A DNA stretch of 64,000 nucleotides, taken from Bryobacteraceae bacterium (GTDB lineage Bacteria > Acidobacteriota > Terriglobia > Bryobacterales > Bryobacteraceae). The position numbers and the translations under genes were made by a program. Positions 37,329 to 46,706 of the stretch are shown in pieces. The stretch spans positions 186,001 through 250,000 of the forward strand of contig JAHDVK010000002.1 of assembly GCA_023384675.1 (NCBI GenBank), in the 5' to 3' direction. The notes under the pieces are model-generated. The model was not told the origin of the DNA and did no database searches. It saw nothing but the letters and a program-made list of their open reading frames with translations. The first letter of the stretch is position 1; each line of letters begins with the position of its first letter.

Positions 37329-40300
37329 TCAGAAGTTAATCTTGGCGCCAAGCTGAATCTTCCGGCTGCCGCTAATGACGGAGTCGCGGATGCGGCCGAA
37401 TAACGTGCTCGCGGTGCTCGCGGTGGGGAAGCCGAACACCGGGGTGTTGGTGAAGTTGGTCATATCGGCTCGGATTTCCACATTCCAGCGTTCGTTGATC
37501 GCGGTCCGCTTCAGGATCGAAGCGTCGAACCCGACGCTCCCCGGCCCGCGCAGGAAGTTGCGGCCCGTGTTGCCCTGCGCGCCCAGTCCCGGCGAGCTGA
37601 ACTGCCCGATTTCGGCGTCGTTCAGATACCACTTCACGCCGCCAGGTCCGTCGAAGACACTGCCCGTCTGGCGGGAGCAGCCGTTGCAGTTGGCAAACGA
37701 CTGCACCACGCTGTTGAAGGTGGTGAAGCCAGAGTACACAGAGAACGGGCGCCCGCCCGCGATGGTGCCGAAGCCGGAGATCTGCCAGCCGCCGACGATG
37801 CGGTCTAGCACGGCCGGCGCGCTCCCGCCGAACCGCTTGCCGCGGCCAAAGGGCAGCTCGTAAAGCCAGTAGGTCTGGAAGGAATGCGTCCGGTCGAAAT
37901 CCGAAAGCGCGTAGTTGCCGCGCCGGTTGAAGATGTCCGCCGGCGTGCTGCCGGCCGATTGCACTCCGCCGGAGCCAACCACGGTGAATGCCGGGTCGAA
38001 GGAGCGCGTGTCCAGCGACTTGGCGAACGTGTAGCCCGCCTGGAAGGTGAGACCCGCGCTGAGGCGGCGTTCGATCTGCAGTTGCAGGGCGTGGTAGGTG
38101 GAGAAATCGTTTGAGTCGATGACGTTCATCGCGCCGGCGAACTGCGGGAAAGCAAGGAAATAATGCTTCCCAACGCCCGAGGCCTCCGGCAGCGGCCGCC
38201 CGCCCACCAGGCGGCGCGAAAGGTCGGTGACGATGGTGCCCAGCGCGTTGTTGTTCAACTCGGTGACATAAAGCCGCCGGAAGGCGGCGGAACCCGTCTC
38301 GGCCGCCTGCCGGCGCGGGTCCACGCTCAACAACTGGTTGATGACGGGCGAATCGCCGCCGGTCTGCACCCGCCGCGCCTCGGCGGCGAAGCCGTTGCGG
38401 AACACCTCGATCTGGTTCGCGTTATACGCGCCGAAGAGATTGTGCCCGCGGCGGCCGATGTAATTCATCTCCACCACCGTGTTGCGCATCACCTGCCGCT
38501 GCAGGCTCAGGCTCCACTGGTGGGTGGTTGGCGTCTCGAAGTCCGGATCCACCGCCGTGATGTTGCGGGTGGAAAAAGGAGCGGGTTGGGCAAGTTCCGA
38601 AGGCCGCCGGCTGGGCGGTTCCAAAGCCGGCAGATTCCGCAAGCGCCCTCCCGCCTGGCCGAAGCTCTGATCTTCGACGCCATCGACAATGCCCGGCAGG
38701 TTCTGAAAGACGCTGGAACTCAGCACGAACGTGTTGATGCGGTCGTAAGCGATCCGGTAATTCGCGCGTACCGACGTCTTGCCGTCGCTGCCTGGCGCCC
38801 AGGCCATGCCAATCGAAGGCCCGAAGTTGTTGATGTCCGAGTCATACAGCTTGCCGTCCACCCAGCGGGTGGTGTCGGTGGGCAGCGCACCGGCCGTCAG
38901 CAACTGGTCGGGGCGGCGGATGCGGCCCGCGCCAGCGTCCGGAGACATCTTCATTTCCAGGCGCAGGCCAAGGTCGATGGTGAGGTTCCGCCGCACCTTC
39001 CAGGTGTCCTGCAAATAAAAATCGTATTCGTCGTACTTGGCCAGGAAATCATAGAGCCCGGGTACATACCGGTCGCCTTCGGAAACAAAACCCCGGTTCG
39101 TGGCGCCAACCCTGCCGAGCAGGAAGTTAATGCTGGATTCCAGGTTCTGGCGGTCGATGGCGTTGATGTCGGCGGGCAGTCCGAATGCCGTCGCGTTGAC
39201 GGTGTTGATCAACCGGGAAAAGTTCACGCTCTGCGTGGAGTTGAAGCCTGCGATCGAGCCGCGCACGTCCTGGTGCCGGCCGAAACGCAGGTTCGTGCCG
39301 AACTTGATGTTATGAGCGCCGCGGAACCACGCGAAGTTGTCCACCACCTGCCAGGTCTTCAGTTCGCGGCGGTTGCCAAAACTGACGATTTCCGGCACCA
39401 CGACGGGTGCGCCGCTCAGCTGAATCGCATTCAGGTCCGACGTGGGATACACGAAATCGAATGCGAACTGATTCAGGCCGAAGACAAACTCGTTGGTCGT
39501 GGAGGCCGAAGGGCTGGTGCGCCAGTTGAAGGCGTAGTTCTTTGGGTCGCGCTTGGTATCGAGTACGCACGGTCCACCCTCGAACCAGGGCGAGCCGCCG
39601 TTCACGCGGTCGCAATTGGTGTCCTGGCGGCCCACGGAAATCCGTGCAAAAACGGTGTTGTGGTCGTTGACGATATAGTCGATTTTGGTGGTGAGATCGT
39701 ACTGTTTTTCCTGCTGAAGAGCGGGGAACGTGTAAAACGCCGTATTCAGGCCGTCTCCGCCAGTAAAATTGTTCGGCAGGGGCGAGCCGTCCATCAGCGA
39801 CTTTACCCGGGGATCGAGACCCAGGTTCTGCGGATCCCGCTGCGCCACGTTGTAAGTGCCCACGTTGATGCCCGGCAGCACATTCCCGCTCGCGTCCACC
39901 GATGCGGCCGGCGTGCCCGCCGGAAAATTGCGCCCGCCGCGCACATAGCGCCAGATGCCCTGCCTGGCCTCCCCGGTGTACACGGTGCGATTCAGTGCCT
40001 GCGACTCCCGCGCGCGCAACAACTGCACGTTTCCGTAGTAAAACAGCTTGTTCTTTTTGATGGGGCCGCCAATGGATCCCCCGGGAATATTCTGCACAAA
40101 CTGGCGCTTGCCGATATTGTTAATATTATTTTCCCACTCGTTGGCGTTCAGAAAAGGAGACCGGTAAAACCAGAAGGCCGAGCCATGCACCTCGTTCGTG
40201 CCGCTCTTGGTGATCATCGCCACCTGCCCGCCGCTGTTGCGCCCGAATTCGGCCGTGGCGTTGCCCGTCAGCACCTTGAACTCCGCAAGTCCATCCGGAT

Positions 40301-40928
40301 TCATCCGGATGGGGGCGAAGTTCGACCCGCCCGCCGACGTTTCGTTGGCGTCGATGCCGTCCACAGTGAAGTTCCAGGCGCGGTCCCGCGCGCCATTCAC
40401 GTGCACGCCGCCTCCGGTGTTCGCGCCGCTCACCACCCCAGGCTGGCGCAAAACCAGATCCAGCGGGTTCCGCCCGCGCGTGCCCACGATCGGCAAGTCC
40501 TTGATCACCGTCTCGGTGAAGACGCTACCCAGATTGCCCGAACTCGAAGTCTGCACCAGTTCGACCGACCCGCTCACCTCCACCACCTCTGCGAGCGAAC
40601 CCACCGCCAGAGTCACATTAATCGTGGCCGGCTGGCCCACACTGACCTGGTTGTTGCGGGTCACGAACCTGGTGAACCCAGGCGACTCCACCTCCACCGT
40701 GTAAAAGCCCGCCTGTACGGCCTCGAAAAAGTACGCGCCGTTGCCGGCTGAGGTCGAATTGAAAACCTGCCCGGTTCCATCGCTGATCAGCCGGACCGTC
40801 GCGCCCGCTACGGCCGCGCCGCTCGGATCCGTCACAGTGCCGGTGACACGTGCCGTTGTCCCCTGGCTGAAAACCGGTGACGAATAGCCGAAAACGAGCG
40901 AAAGAAGCAGAGCAATCCTGAGCCGCAT
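37329..40928 (-). CDS. Oar-like TonB-dependent receptor 2 with carboxypeptidase-regulatory-like N-terminal domain
   Basis: The 1199-residue outer-membrane protein begins with a signal peptide (LRIALLLSLVFGYSSPVFSQ). The regulatory-like beta domain follows (ARVTGTVTDPSGAAVAGATV), then the plug (VIKDLPIVGTRGRNPLDLVL, VHVNGARDRAWNFTVDGID). The long beta barrel ends in LGAKINF. Architecture matches TonB receptor 1, but the sequences differ clearly. The ligand is unknown. The ATG at 40928 is chosen because it starts the signal peptide directly; an in-frame ATG at 40961 is possible. No convincing Shine-Dalgarno precedes either. Confidence 0.9.
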   Translation of the reverse strand: MRLRIALLLSLVFGYSSPVFSQGTTARVTGTVTDPSGAAVAGATVRLISDGTGQVFNSTSAGNGAYFFEAVQAGFYTVEVESPGFTRFVTRNNQVSVGQPATINVTLAVGSLAEVVEVSGSVELVQTSSSGNLGSVFTETVIKDLPIVGTRGRNPLDLVLRQPGVVSGANTGGGVHVNGARDRAWNFTVDGIDANETSAGGSNFAPIRMNPDGLAEFKVLTGNATAEFGRNSGGQVAMITKSGTNEVHGSAFWFYRSPFLNANEWENNINNIGKRQFVQNIPGGSIGGPIKKNKLFYYGNVQLLRARESQALNRTVYTGEARQGIWRYVRGGRNFPAGTPAASVDASGNVLPGINVGTYNVAQRDPQNLGLDPRVKSLMDGSPLPNNFTGGDGLNTAFYTFPALQQEKQYDLTTKIDYIVNDHNTVFARISVGRQDTNCDRVNGGSPWFEGGPCVLDTKRDPKNYAFNWRTSPSASTTNEFVFGLNQFAFDFVYPTSDLNAIQLSGAPVVVPEIVSFGNRRELKTWQVVDNFAWFRGAHNIKFGTNLRFGRHQDVRGSIAGFNSTQSVNFSRLINTVNATAFGLPADINAIDRQNLESSINFLLGRVGATNRGFVSEGDRYVPGLYDFLAKYDEYDFYLQDTWKVRRNLTIDLGLRLEMKMSPDAGAGRIRRPDQLLTAGALPTDTTRWVDGKLYDSDINNFGPSIGMAWAPGSDGKTSVRANYRIAYDRINTFVLSSSVFQNLPGIVDGVEDQSFGQAGGRLRNLPALEPPSRRPSELAQPAPFSTRNITAVDPDFETPTTHQWSLSLQRQVMRNTVVEMNYIGRRGHNLFGAYNANQIEVFRNGFAAEARRVQTGGDSPVINQLLSVDPRRQAAETGSAAFRRLYVTELNNNALGTIVTDLSRRLVGGRPLPEASGVGKHYFLAFPQFAGAMNVIDSNDFSTYHALQLQIERRLSAGLTFQAGYTFAKSLDTRSFDPAFTVVGSGGVQSAGSTPADIFNRRGNYALSDFDRTHSFQTYWLYELPFGRGKRFGGSAPAVLDRIVGGWQISGFGTIAGGRPFSVYSGFTTFNSVVQSFANCNGCSRQTGSVFDGPGGVKWYLNDAEIGQFSSPGLGAQGNTGRNFLRGPGSVGFDASILKRTAINERWNVEIRADMTNFTNTPVFGFPTASTASTLFGRIRDSVISGSRKIQLGAKINF

Positions 40929-41483
40929 ATGAGGGATAGAGTAACAGAGATACTGCTTCATGCAAACGCTTTTCTACAAATTTTCTAATGTGCCCCACTC
41001 GACGAGTGCGTATCGCCCACGCGCTGGGTGATATTTTCCGGAAAGATCTATCTTTAGATACTTTCGCCGCCTTGGTGGGCCACACGGCGCGGCCTGGAGA
41101 TTCCCGGCTGTTGTGAGGAGCGGTTGCACAGCGGGAGGGATCGAATTGCTGACTCCAAGCCACTCTCCGGCGTGAACGCGAAAAGATCTGCCGTCGATCA
41201 AAAGGCGGCTTCAGTGCGTGTGTGCCGCCTCACGGTGGCTGCTTTAACAGATGGAAAATACAATACTTGATCAAGCGGCCGCTGCTGCCGGGAGTTTTTT
41301 AACGCGCACTCACGGCGGGGGCTCAAGAAGGAGAATTGATTCAGATGCAATGAGTTGCGGTTGAACCTGGGGGTCGCTCGAGCGCTGAGCGCGAGCAATG
41401 CCCATGCCATCTCCGCTTCAGCACTGCGCCGCAACGCTCTCGATGATTTAGCCCCGGCGGCTTTGCCCGCGCGGAAGCGTCTG
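40929..41483 (-). other. 555-base noncoding stretch upstream of TonB receptor 2
   Basis: No open frame here looks like a gene. It holds small palindromes: CACTCG-A-CGAGTG near 40997-41009 and AAAGAT-CT-ATCTTT at 41042-41055, which could be operator sites for the receptor gene. An AGTTTTTTAAC run near 41297 is T-rich on the plus strand but has no strong stem before it. I see no RNA gene. Confidence 0.4.
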
Positions 41484-42635
41484 TCATTTCTTCTTTCGAA
41501 AAAGATCCTTGAGCTGCTGGACGGCTTCGCCGGGGTTTTGCGCCTGGCCTGCGGCTGCGGTCCGGGCAGCGAGGTCCTGGAAGTTCAGGCTGTACTGGCG
41601 GACGCTGCGGACCTGATTGCTGGCCAGTACGTCAAGCTGCTCGACGGCCAGGTCCCAGGTGAAGCCGGTGCCGATCGGATTCTTGCCGGGACGGTAGCGG
41701 ATCAGTTGAAAGGTTGCGTTCCGGGATTCGCCTGGGCTCAGGACGAAGCTGGCGTTGGCCTGATTCGCCTGGACAACGCCCATTCCCGTCACGCTGGTGT
41801 CGTAAGTGCCGGCCCGGCCCCAGTAATACTCGTTGCCGAAGTTGTCAATGATCTTGGAACTTTTCGCGGAGTAGCCGAGTACGAGAGGCTGATCGGTCAG
41901 GTTGCGAAAGCGCAGGCTGATACGCAGCACGTGATCGTTGTAGGTGCCGGCGTGGGAGGCGTTGATGCTTTGGATCTCCGCCACGAATGGGCCGGGGTGA
42001 TTGCACCGGGGCTTGCCGGCGCAGGCGTCCTCCATGGGCGCGGGCGGGGCGGCCGGCGCCGCCGCCGTGGCCGGCGAGGCCGGGGCCGCGGCGGGCGTGG
42101 GGGTCTCGCCGCCAAGGCCTTCGAAACGGAGCGCGTGTTCCAGGCCCAGGCGGAACTGGCGGCCCTGCAGGGGTGTGATTTCGCGAACGGCAAGCTCAAG
42201 CACGAAGCTGAGGCCGAAGATATCGTTGCGCGCCGGGGTCCAGGAGAGCTCGAAACGGGCATCGCTCCACTGTCCCGGCTCCAGAACGAACTTCGGATCA
42301 AGCCCCTGGCGATTGATGATGCCCATGGCCCGGACGCTGCTCTCTCCGTAGAGGGTGTAGCGGTTGCCCTGGTCATCGGTGGCCACGCCGGAGCCGTCGA
42401 CGTAGCCCAGAATCAAGGGCCGGTTGAGCCGGTTCTGGAAACGGACCGTGGTGGTGATGATCCTGTTCCGGCCGACGGTGCTGGTGCGGAAATCGGTGAT
42501 GGCGGCCGTGAAACTGGCGACTTCCGCGCAGCGCGGCTGTCCCGCACAGGACGGCGCCTGGGCGGCGCCAGCGGCGGCCGGCAGCCCAAGGCCGAGCATG
42601 ACGATTGGCAGCAACTTCAGCGATAGTGTTTGCAT
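41484..42635 (-). CDS. Secreted protein with two tandem copies of one beta-rich domain
   Basis: The 383-residue product has a signal peptide (LLPIVMLGLGLPAAAGAAQA). Two related domains follow, each opening with a paired-cysteine motif (CAGQPRCAEVASFTAAI and CAGKPRCNHPGPFVAEI) and sharing LILGYVDGSG / LVLGYSAKSS and a DNQGNRY / DNFGNEY match. An Ala/Pro-rich linker joins them at about residues 180-205. The C-terminus is charged (LKDLFRKKK). An internal duplication is evident by eye. Function is unknown. GGGAGG precedes the ATG at 42635. It is divergent from the ECF sigma gene at 42753. Confidence 0.7.
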   Translation of the reverse strand: MQTLSLKLLPIVMLGLGLPAAAGAAQAPSCAGQPRCAEVASFTAAITDFRTSTVGRNRIITTTVRFQNRLNRPLILGYVDGSGVATDDQGNRYTLYGESSVRAMGIINRQGLDPKFVLEPGQWSDARFELSWTPARNDIFGLSFVLELAVREITPLQGRQFRLGLEHALRFEGLGGETPTPAAAPASPATAAAPAAPPAPMEDACAGKPRCNHPGPFVAEIQSINASHAGTYNDHVLRISLRFRNLTDQPLVLGYSAKSSKIIDNFGNEYYWGRAGTYDTSVTGMGVVQANQANASFVLSPGESRNATFQLIRYRPGKNPIGTGFTWDLAVEQLDVLASNQVRSVRQYSLNFQDLAARTAAAGQAQNPGEAVQQLKDLFRKKK

Positions 42636-42752
42636 AGTCCCTCCCCACTTGCCAGGGTGCATCCCCGGGTGGTAGTTTTCAGACAACGGCGTTCAGCCTC
42701 TGGGTTGTCCGATTCTCCACACGCAGTGCGCAAACGCGAGCCGAAAACTGTC

Positions 42753-43310
42753 ATGTCCGACCAGGAATTTCGTGATCCCCGCGCCGGGAAACCCGCGCGG
42801 GAGGTGATCGACCACATGTTCAGCGTCACCTACGAGGAGCTGCGCCGCCTGGCGGCCACGGTGAAACGAGGCGACCCCAGCCACACCCTCAGTCCGACGG
42901 CGCTGGTCAATGAAGCATGGCTCAAGCTGGCGCGCGCGCCCGAGTTTGCGGCCACCTCGCGGCTCCACTTCAAGCGCGTGGCTGCCCGCGCCATGCGCCA
43001 ACTGTTGATTGAAGCGGCGCGCAGGCGGAACGCGGACAAGCGCGGCGGGGACGGCGCCCTGTTCGTATCTTTCGACGACGGGTTCGACCGGCCCGTGAAC
43101 TGCGCGCGTGAGCTGATCGCCCTGGATGAAACACTGGACATCCTGGCCAAGCTGAACCCGCGCCAGGCCCAGATCGTGGAAAGCCGCTTTTTCGGCGGCC
43201 TGGATATCAGCGAGACAGCCGAGTTACTGAAGATCTCCGAGACCACTGTTCACCGCGAGTGGCGAATGGCGAAGGCGTGGCTGGCATCCGAGTTCCGAAG
43301 GACGAACTAA
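42753..43310 (+). CDS. ECF-family RNA polymerase sigma factor (acidobacterial/planctomycete type)
   Basis: The 185-residue protein has a sigma region 2 (YEELRRLAATVKRGDPSH, and SPTALVNEAWLKLAR) and a region 4 helix-turn-helix (LNPRQAQIVESRFFGGLDIS, then ISETTVHREWRMAKAWL). The SPTALVNEAWLKL block is typical of the ECF group commonly coupled to Ser/Thr kinases in acidobacteria and planctomycetes. The gene ends four bases before the start of a kinase-TPR gene, which supports joint control. No anti-sigma factor gene is adjacent; the kinase may take that role. Confidence 0.9.
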   Translation: MSDQEFRDPRAGKPAREVIDHMFSVTYEELRRLAATVKRGDPSHTLSPTALVNEAWLKLARAPEFAATSRLHFKRVAARAMRQLLIEAARRRNADKRGGDGALFVSFDDGFDRPVNCARELIALDETLDILAKLNPRQAQIVESRFFGGLDISETAELLKISETTVHREWRMAKAWLASEFRRTN

Positions 43311-43313
43311 GCG

Positions 43314-45872
43314 ATGGACGCAGAGCGTTTTGAGCGGCTTCAGGAGCTGTTTCATGCCGTAGCCGATCTGCCGGAAGCGGAACGGCGCGCGGTGCTGACG
43401 GAGGAGTGCGGCGGCGATACCGGTCTCATCTCCGCGGTTCTTGCTCTGGTCGAGGAGGACGCCGCGGGCGCTTCCGTGCTCGATCGCGACCTGGCCCACG
43501 TTGCCGGAGACCTGATTGGAGCGCCAAATGAGCCCAGGCGCTGCGGCCCGTACCAACTCCTCGAAGTGCTGGGGGAAGGCGGCATGGGGGTGGTGTACCT
43601 CGCGGAGCGCACCGGCGTGGGCGGCCGCGTGGCGCTGAAGATTCTCCGCGATGCGTGGCTCTCTCCCGCCAGACGTGAGCGGTTTGCGAACGAGCAGCGG
43701 ACGCTCGCGCAACTCAATCATCCCTCGATCGCGCAGCTCTATGATGCCGATACGCTGCCCGGCGGAACGCCCTGGTTCGCCATGGAGTACGTTGAAGGCC
43801 GGCCCTTGGACGAATATTGCCGGAGCTGCGGGATTCCGCTGCGGGAGCGCCTGCGCCTGGTGCGGGCGGTGAGCGAGGCCGTACAATTCGCGCACGCCCA
43901 CGCCGTGATCCACCGCGACCTGAAACCCTCAAATATTTTGGTGAAGGACGACGGGTCGGTCCGGCTGCTCGACTTCGGGATCGCAAAGCATCTGGATCCG
44001 GCCGGCGGCGCCGCGGACCAGACCCGTACCGGTCTGCGGCTGATGACGCCCGCTTACGCCGCGCCCGAGCAGTTGCGCGGCGAACCCGTGGGCACGTACA
44101 CGGACGTTTACGCGTTGGGTGTCCTGCTCTACGAACTGCTGGCGGGGCGCCCGCCCTTCGAAGTGGGGAAACTGACACCGGGAGAGGCGGGAGAGCGGAT
44201 CATCCAGGGTGAACCGGAACGGCCCTCCGCCGCCGCGCGCCGCCAGGCGCATGCCGTTTCGGCCAGCGGCGCCGAGTGGCGCGACCTCGACGTGCTGTGC
44301 CTGAAGGCGATGCACAAGGATCCGCAGCGCCGGTACGCCACCGCCGAAGCTCTGATTCGCGACATCGGCCGCTTTTTGAATCAGGAGCCGCTGGAGGCCA
44401 GGCCGGACACCCTCATGTACCGGCTGGACAAATTCGCGCGGCGGCAATGGCGTGCGCTGCTCGCCACCGGGGCCGCCCTGCTGGTGGTCGCCTCGCTCGT
44501 GGCTTTCTTCACGGCGCGGCTGGCCACTGCACGGAACGAGGCGCTGGCCGAGGCGGCACGGTCGCAACGGATTCAGGAGTTCATGCTGAAGCTGTTTCAA
44601 GGCGGCGACAGCATCGCCGGTCCGAGCCAGGATTTGCGAGTCTCCGCGCTGCTGGACCGCGGCGTTCAGGAGGCGCGCTCGCTGGACGCCGAACCCGGCG
44701 TGCAGGCCGAGCTCTATGAAACTCTGGGGGTGCTCTACCAGAATCTCGGCGATCTGGGGAAGGCTGAACAATTGCTGGAACTGGCCCTCGAACGGCGGCG
44801 CTCGCTCTTCGGCGAAGCGAATGCGGCGGTGGCGCGCAGTCTGGTTTCCCTGGGTTCGCTCCGGACGACGCAGGCGCGCATGGAGGAAGCCGAAGAACTG
44901 GCCCGCCAGGGTGTAGCGATGAGCCGCGGGAGTTTGCCTGCCACGCATCCCGAAATGGCCCGGGCGCTGTCCACGCTCAGCGAGGTCTTGGCCGCGCGAG
45001 GCAGCTACCCGGAAGCGATCGAGGCGGGTGCGGAGGCGGCGCGGCTTGCGGCCGGGGGGCCCGGCGAGGCCACCCTTCTCTATGAACTCGCCAATGTGGA
45101 GTTTTATGCCGGACATCACGAGCGATCGTGGGAACTGAATCAAAAAGCGCTCGAAATGTTCCGCAGAAATCTCGGAGACCGCCATCCCATGGTGTCGGAC
45201 GTCCTGATCAATCTGGGCGCGATCCGCGCCGAAAAGGGCGACTACGAAGGCGCGGTGGCGCACTACCGCGAGGCCCTGGCGATCACCGAGGCCTGGCACG
45301 GCAACGATCATCCCAAGACCGCCTCGAATCTCACCATGCTGGGGAGGGCGCTCGTGAAGCTCGACCGGCCCGGCGACGCACTCGTGGCTCTCGAACGCGC
45401 TATCGCCATTCAGGAGCGGCACTTTGGCGTGGACCACCCCCGTGTGGCCTCGGCTCTGAACGAACTGGGCAGCCTGGCCCGGGGACTCGGCCGCCCCTCG
45501 GAAGCAGGGGCCCACTACCGCCGCGCTCTGGTCATCTGGCGGCGAGTGCATGGCGATGATCACTACCTGAACGCGATTGCCATCTCGAATCTGGCGAGTG
45601 TGGAACTCGAGCTGGGCCGTATGGAGTCCGCGGAGACCATGATGCGGGACGCCCTGGCGCGATTCCAGGCCGCGCTGGGGCCGGAGAACTCGAATACGGG
45701 CATAGCCCGCCTGAAACTAGGGCGATTGCTTCTGAAGCGGGGAAAGCACCGGGATGCCGAGCGGGAATTGCTTACCGGCCTGCGCGTGCTGGAGCCTCAG
45801 ATGGAACCGTCGTCACCATGGCTGCAAGCCGCGCAAAAGGACCTGGCTGAAGTCCAAAAAAGTGGAAGGTGA
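43314..45872 (+). CDS. Membrane Ser/Thr protein kinase with TPR repeats
   Basis: The 852-residue protein has an N-terminal cytosolic Hanks-type kinase domain (residues about 78-345). The P-loop is LGEGGMGVVYLAE, the ATP lysine lies in VALKIL, the catalytic loop is HRDLKPSNIL, the metal loop is DFGIA, and YAAPEQ stands for the APE block. One membrane helix follows at about residues 380-402 (LLATGAALLVVASLVAFF). The C-terminal half is TPR repeats with motifs such as AELYETLGVLYQNLGDLGKA and VLINLGAIRAEKGDYEGAV, about nine units. It is likely cotranscribed with the ECF sigma factor just upstream. Its stop lies on the border of the integrated element (45870). Confidence 0.92.
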   Translation: MDAERFERLQELFHAVADLPEAERRAVLTEECGGDTGLISAVLALVEEDAAGASVLDRDLAHVAGDLIGAPNEPRRCGPYQLLEVLGEGGMGVVYLAERTGVGGRVALKILRDAWLSPARRERFANEQRTLAQLNHPSIAQLYDADTLPGGTPWFAMEYVEGRPLDEYCRSCGIPLRERLRLVRAVSEAVQFAHAHAVIHRDLKPSNILVKDDGSVRLLDFGIAKHLDPAGGAADQTRTGLRLMTPAYAAPEQLRGEPVGTYTDVYALGVLLYELLAGRPPFEVGKLTPGEAGERIIQGEPERPSAAARRQAHAVSASGAEWRDLDVLCLKAMHKDPQRRYATAEALIRDIGRFLNQEPLEARPDTLMYRLDKFARRQWRALLATGAALLVVASLVAFFTARLATARNEALAEAARSQRIQEFMLKLFQGGDSIAGPSQDLRVSALLDRGVQEARSLDAEPGVQAELYETLGVLYQNLGDLGKAEQLLELALERRRSLFGEANAAVARSLVSLGSLRTTQARMEEAEELARQGVAMSRGSLPATHPEMARALSTLSEVLAARGSYPEAIEAGAEAARLAAGGPGEATLLYELANVEFYAGHHERSWELNQKALEMFRRNLGDRHPMVSDVLINLGAIRAEKGDYEGAVAHYREALAITEAWHGNDHPKTASNLTMLGRALVKLDRPGDALVALERAIAIQERHFGVDHPRVASALNELGSLARGLGRPSEAGAHYRRALVIWRRVHGDDHYLNAIAISNLASVELELGRMESAETMMRDALARFQAALGPENSNTGIARLKLGRLLLKRGKHRDAERELLTGLRVLEPQMEPSSPWLQAAQKDLAEVQKSGR

Positions 45873-45918
45873 ATGGTGCGCCCGGAGTGATTCGAACACC
45901 CGACCTACTGGTTCGTAG
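45870..45918 (+). other. attL: 49-bp copy of the 3' half of tRNA-Arg
   Basis: These 49 bases are identical to 54489-54537, which is the 3' half of the intact tRNA-Arg gene, from the encoded CCA through the anticodon loop. The 5' half is missing here. This is the left boundary of the integrated element and includes the last two bases of the upstream kinase gene's stop. Confidence 0.95.
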
Positions 45919-46037
45919 ATAGTAGGGGCCATATTATCTCGTGCCACGGTGTACTTTCAAATAGCAAATATTTCAACGTCTTACGGATACACCGTTCGCA
46001 AGGTAGTGATTCCAAAGTGGGTACTTTTCGGGGTACT

Positions 46038-46059
46038 AAGCTACAAAAGTTGCTACAAA
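46038..46059 (+). repeat. Arm-type-like site, left copy (tandem GCTACAAA)
   Basis: This 22-bp sequence contains two GCTACAAA words separated by AGTT. It recurs exactly at 54425-54446, inside the 3' end of the integrase gene, so both ends of the element carry it in the same orientation. That placement fits integrase arm-type binding sites. Confidence 0.7.
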
Positions 46060-46333
46060 ACACCGACACCAGCCGCGCCGCTGGAAGCCTCGCCGCCGCC
46101 GCGATGTCGATGGATCGGGGGGCTGGTGGTGTAGGTTCTGATAGATCTATCAGAGCCTTAGCCCCTACCTTTTCCCCCGGCTTCGCCTGCGTCGCTTCCA
46201 TCCGCGTCCGCGCCTCCGCGCTCAGCAGGGGCATCATCTCGGATGCCACTGCCGCCTGTGCCTTGCCGATGTTGCTCACGTCGATCTCGTATGTCCTGCC
46301 GTTGCGCGTGGCTGTGCGGGTGGGGGCGCTCTT

Positions 46334-46354
46334 ATCTGTGAAAGTTTCACAGAT
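46334..46354. promoter_or_regulatory. Perfect 21-bp palindrome, operator-like
   Basis: ATCTGTGAAA, one central G, and TTTCACAGAT are exact complements. A further half-site AATCTGTGA lies 12 bases to the right (46366-46374). The pattern is typical of a dimeric repressor operator. It falls within the degenerate regulator frame at the left end of the element. Confidence 0.6.
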
Positions 46355-46549
46355 ACGGTTTCGCCAATCTGTGACGCATCGGTTACTGACTCCGACGTGC
46401 CGCGCAAGATTGCCGGTTCGACCACCCGCCAGTATTCAGCCCGACGCTTGCCTTCTGCGCCAGGATCAGCCCGCAGACGCGCCGCCAGTCGCCCGCCCTA
46501 GGCCAACCCACCCCGCCCCCAGCAAACGCGCCACGGCCCCGCCTGCGCG

Positions 46550-46583
46550 AAAAAAACCCCCTGCGAGACGCGCCCGCAGGGGG
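46550..46583 (-). terminator. Strong intrinsic terminator closing the capsid operon
   Basis: On the minus strand a 9-bp perfect GC-rich stem (CCCCCTGCG facing CGCAGGGGG, loop nine bases) is followed by seven T residues (complement of 46550-46556). It lies 124 bases after the capsid gene stop and is the clearest terminator of the window. Confidence 0.9.
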
Positions 46584-46706
46584 GAGATTTGCAGATGGAA
46601 ATGCCGCCAGTCTTGCGGCGAAATATCGGGACGGGCGCGGCGGGAGGATAGCGCCACCGCGCCCGATTGCCCGCTGCGTCGGAGGTTAGCAGCAGGCGAG
46701 GTCAGA

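Larger units (their letters stand above)
45905..46434 (-). pseudogene. Degenerate helix-turn-helix regulator remnant at the left end of the element
   Basis: The minus-strand frame from 46434 reads like a DNA-binding protein: NLARHVGVSNRCVTDWRNRI resembles a helix-turn-helix, and RNGRTYEIDVSNIGKAQ and EMMPLLSAEARTRMEAT follow. There is no ATG; the first ordinary start is a GTG at 46279, after the HTH. The C-terminal part crosses the repeated integrase arm-like site and stops inside attL. I interpret it as a truncated or frameshifted regulator gene; a shorter functional protein from 46279 cannot be excluded. Confidence 0.4.

Noticed and set aside
38163-40751. 862-codon plus-strand open frame opposite TonB receptor 2
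   Set aside because: Antisense shadow of a well-supported gene in GC-rich DNA; the translation is Arg/His/Val-rich with no domain pattern.
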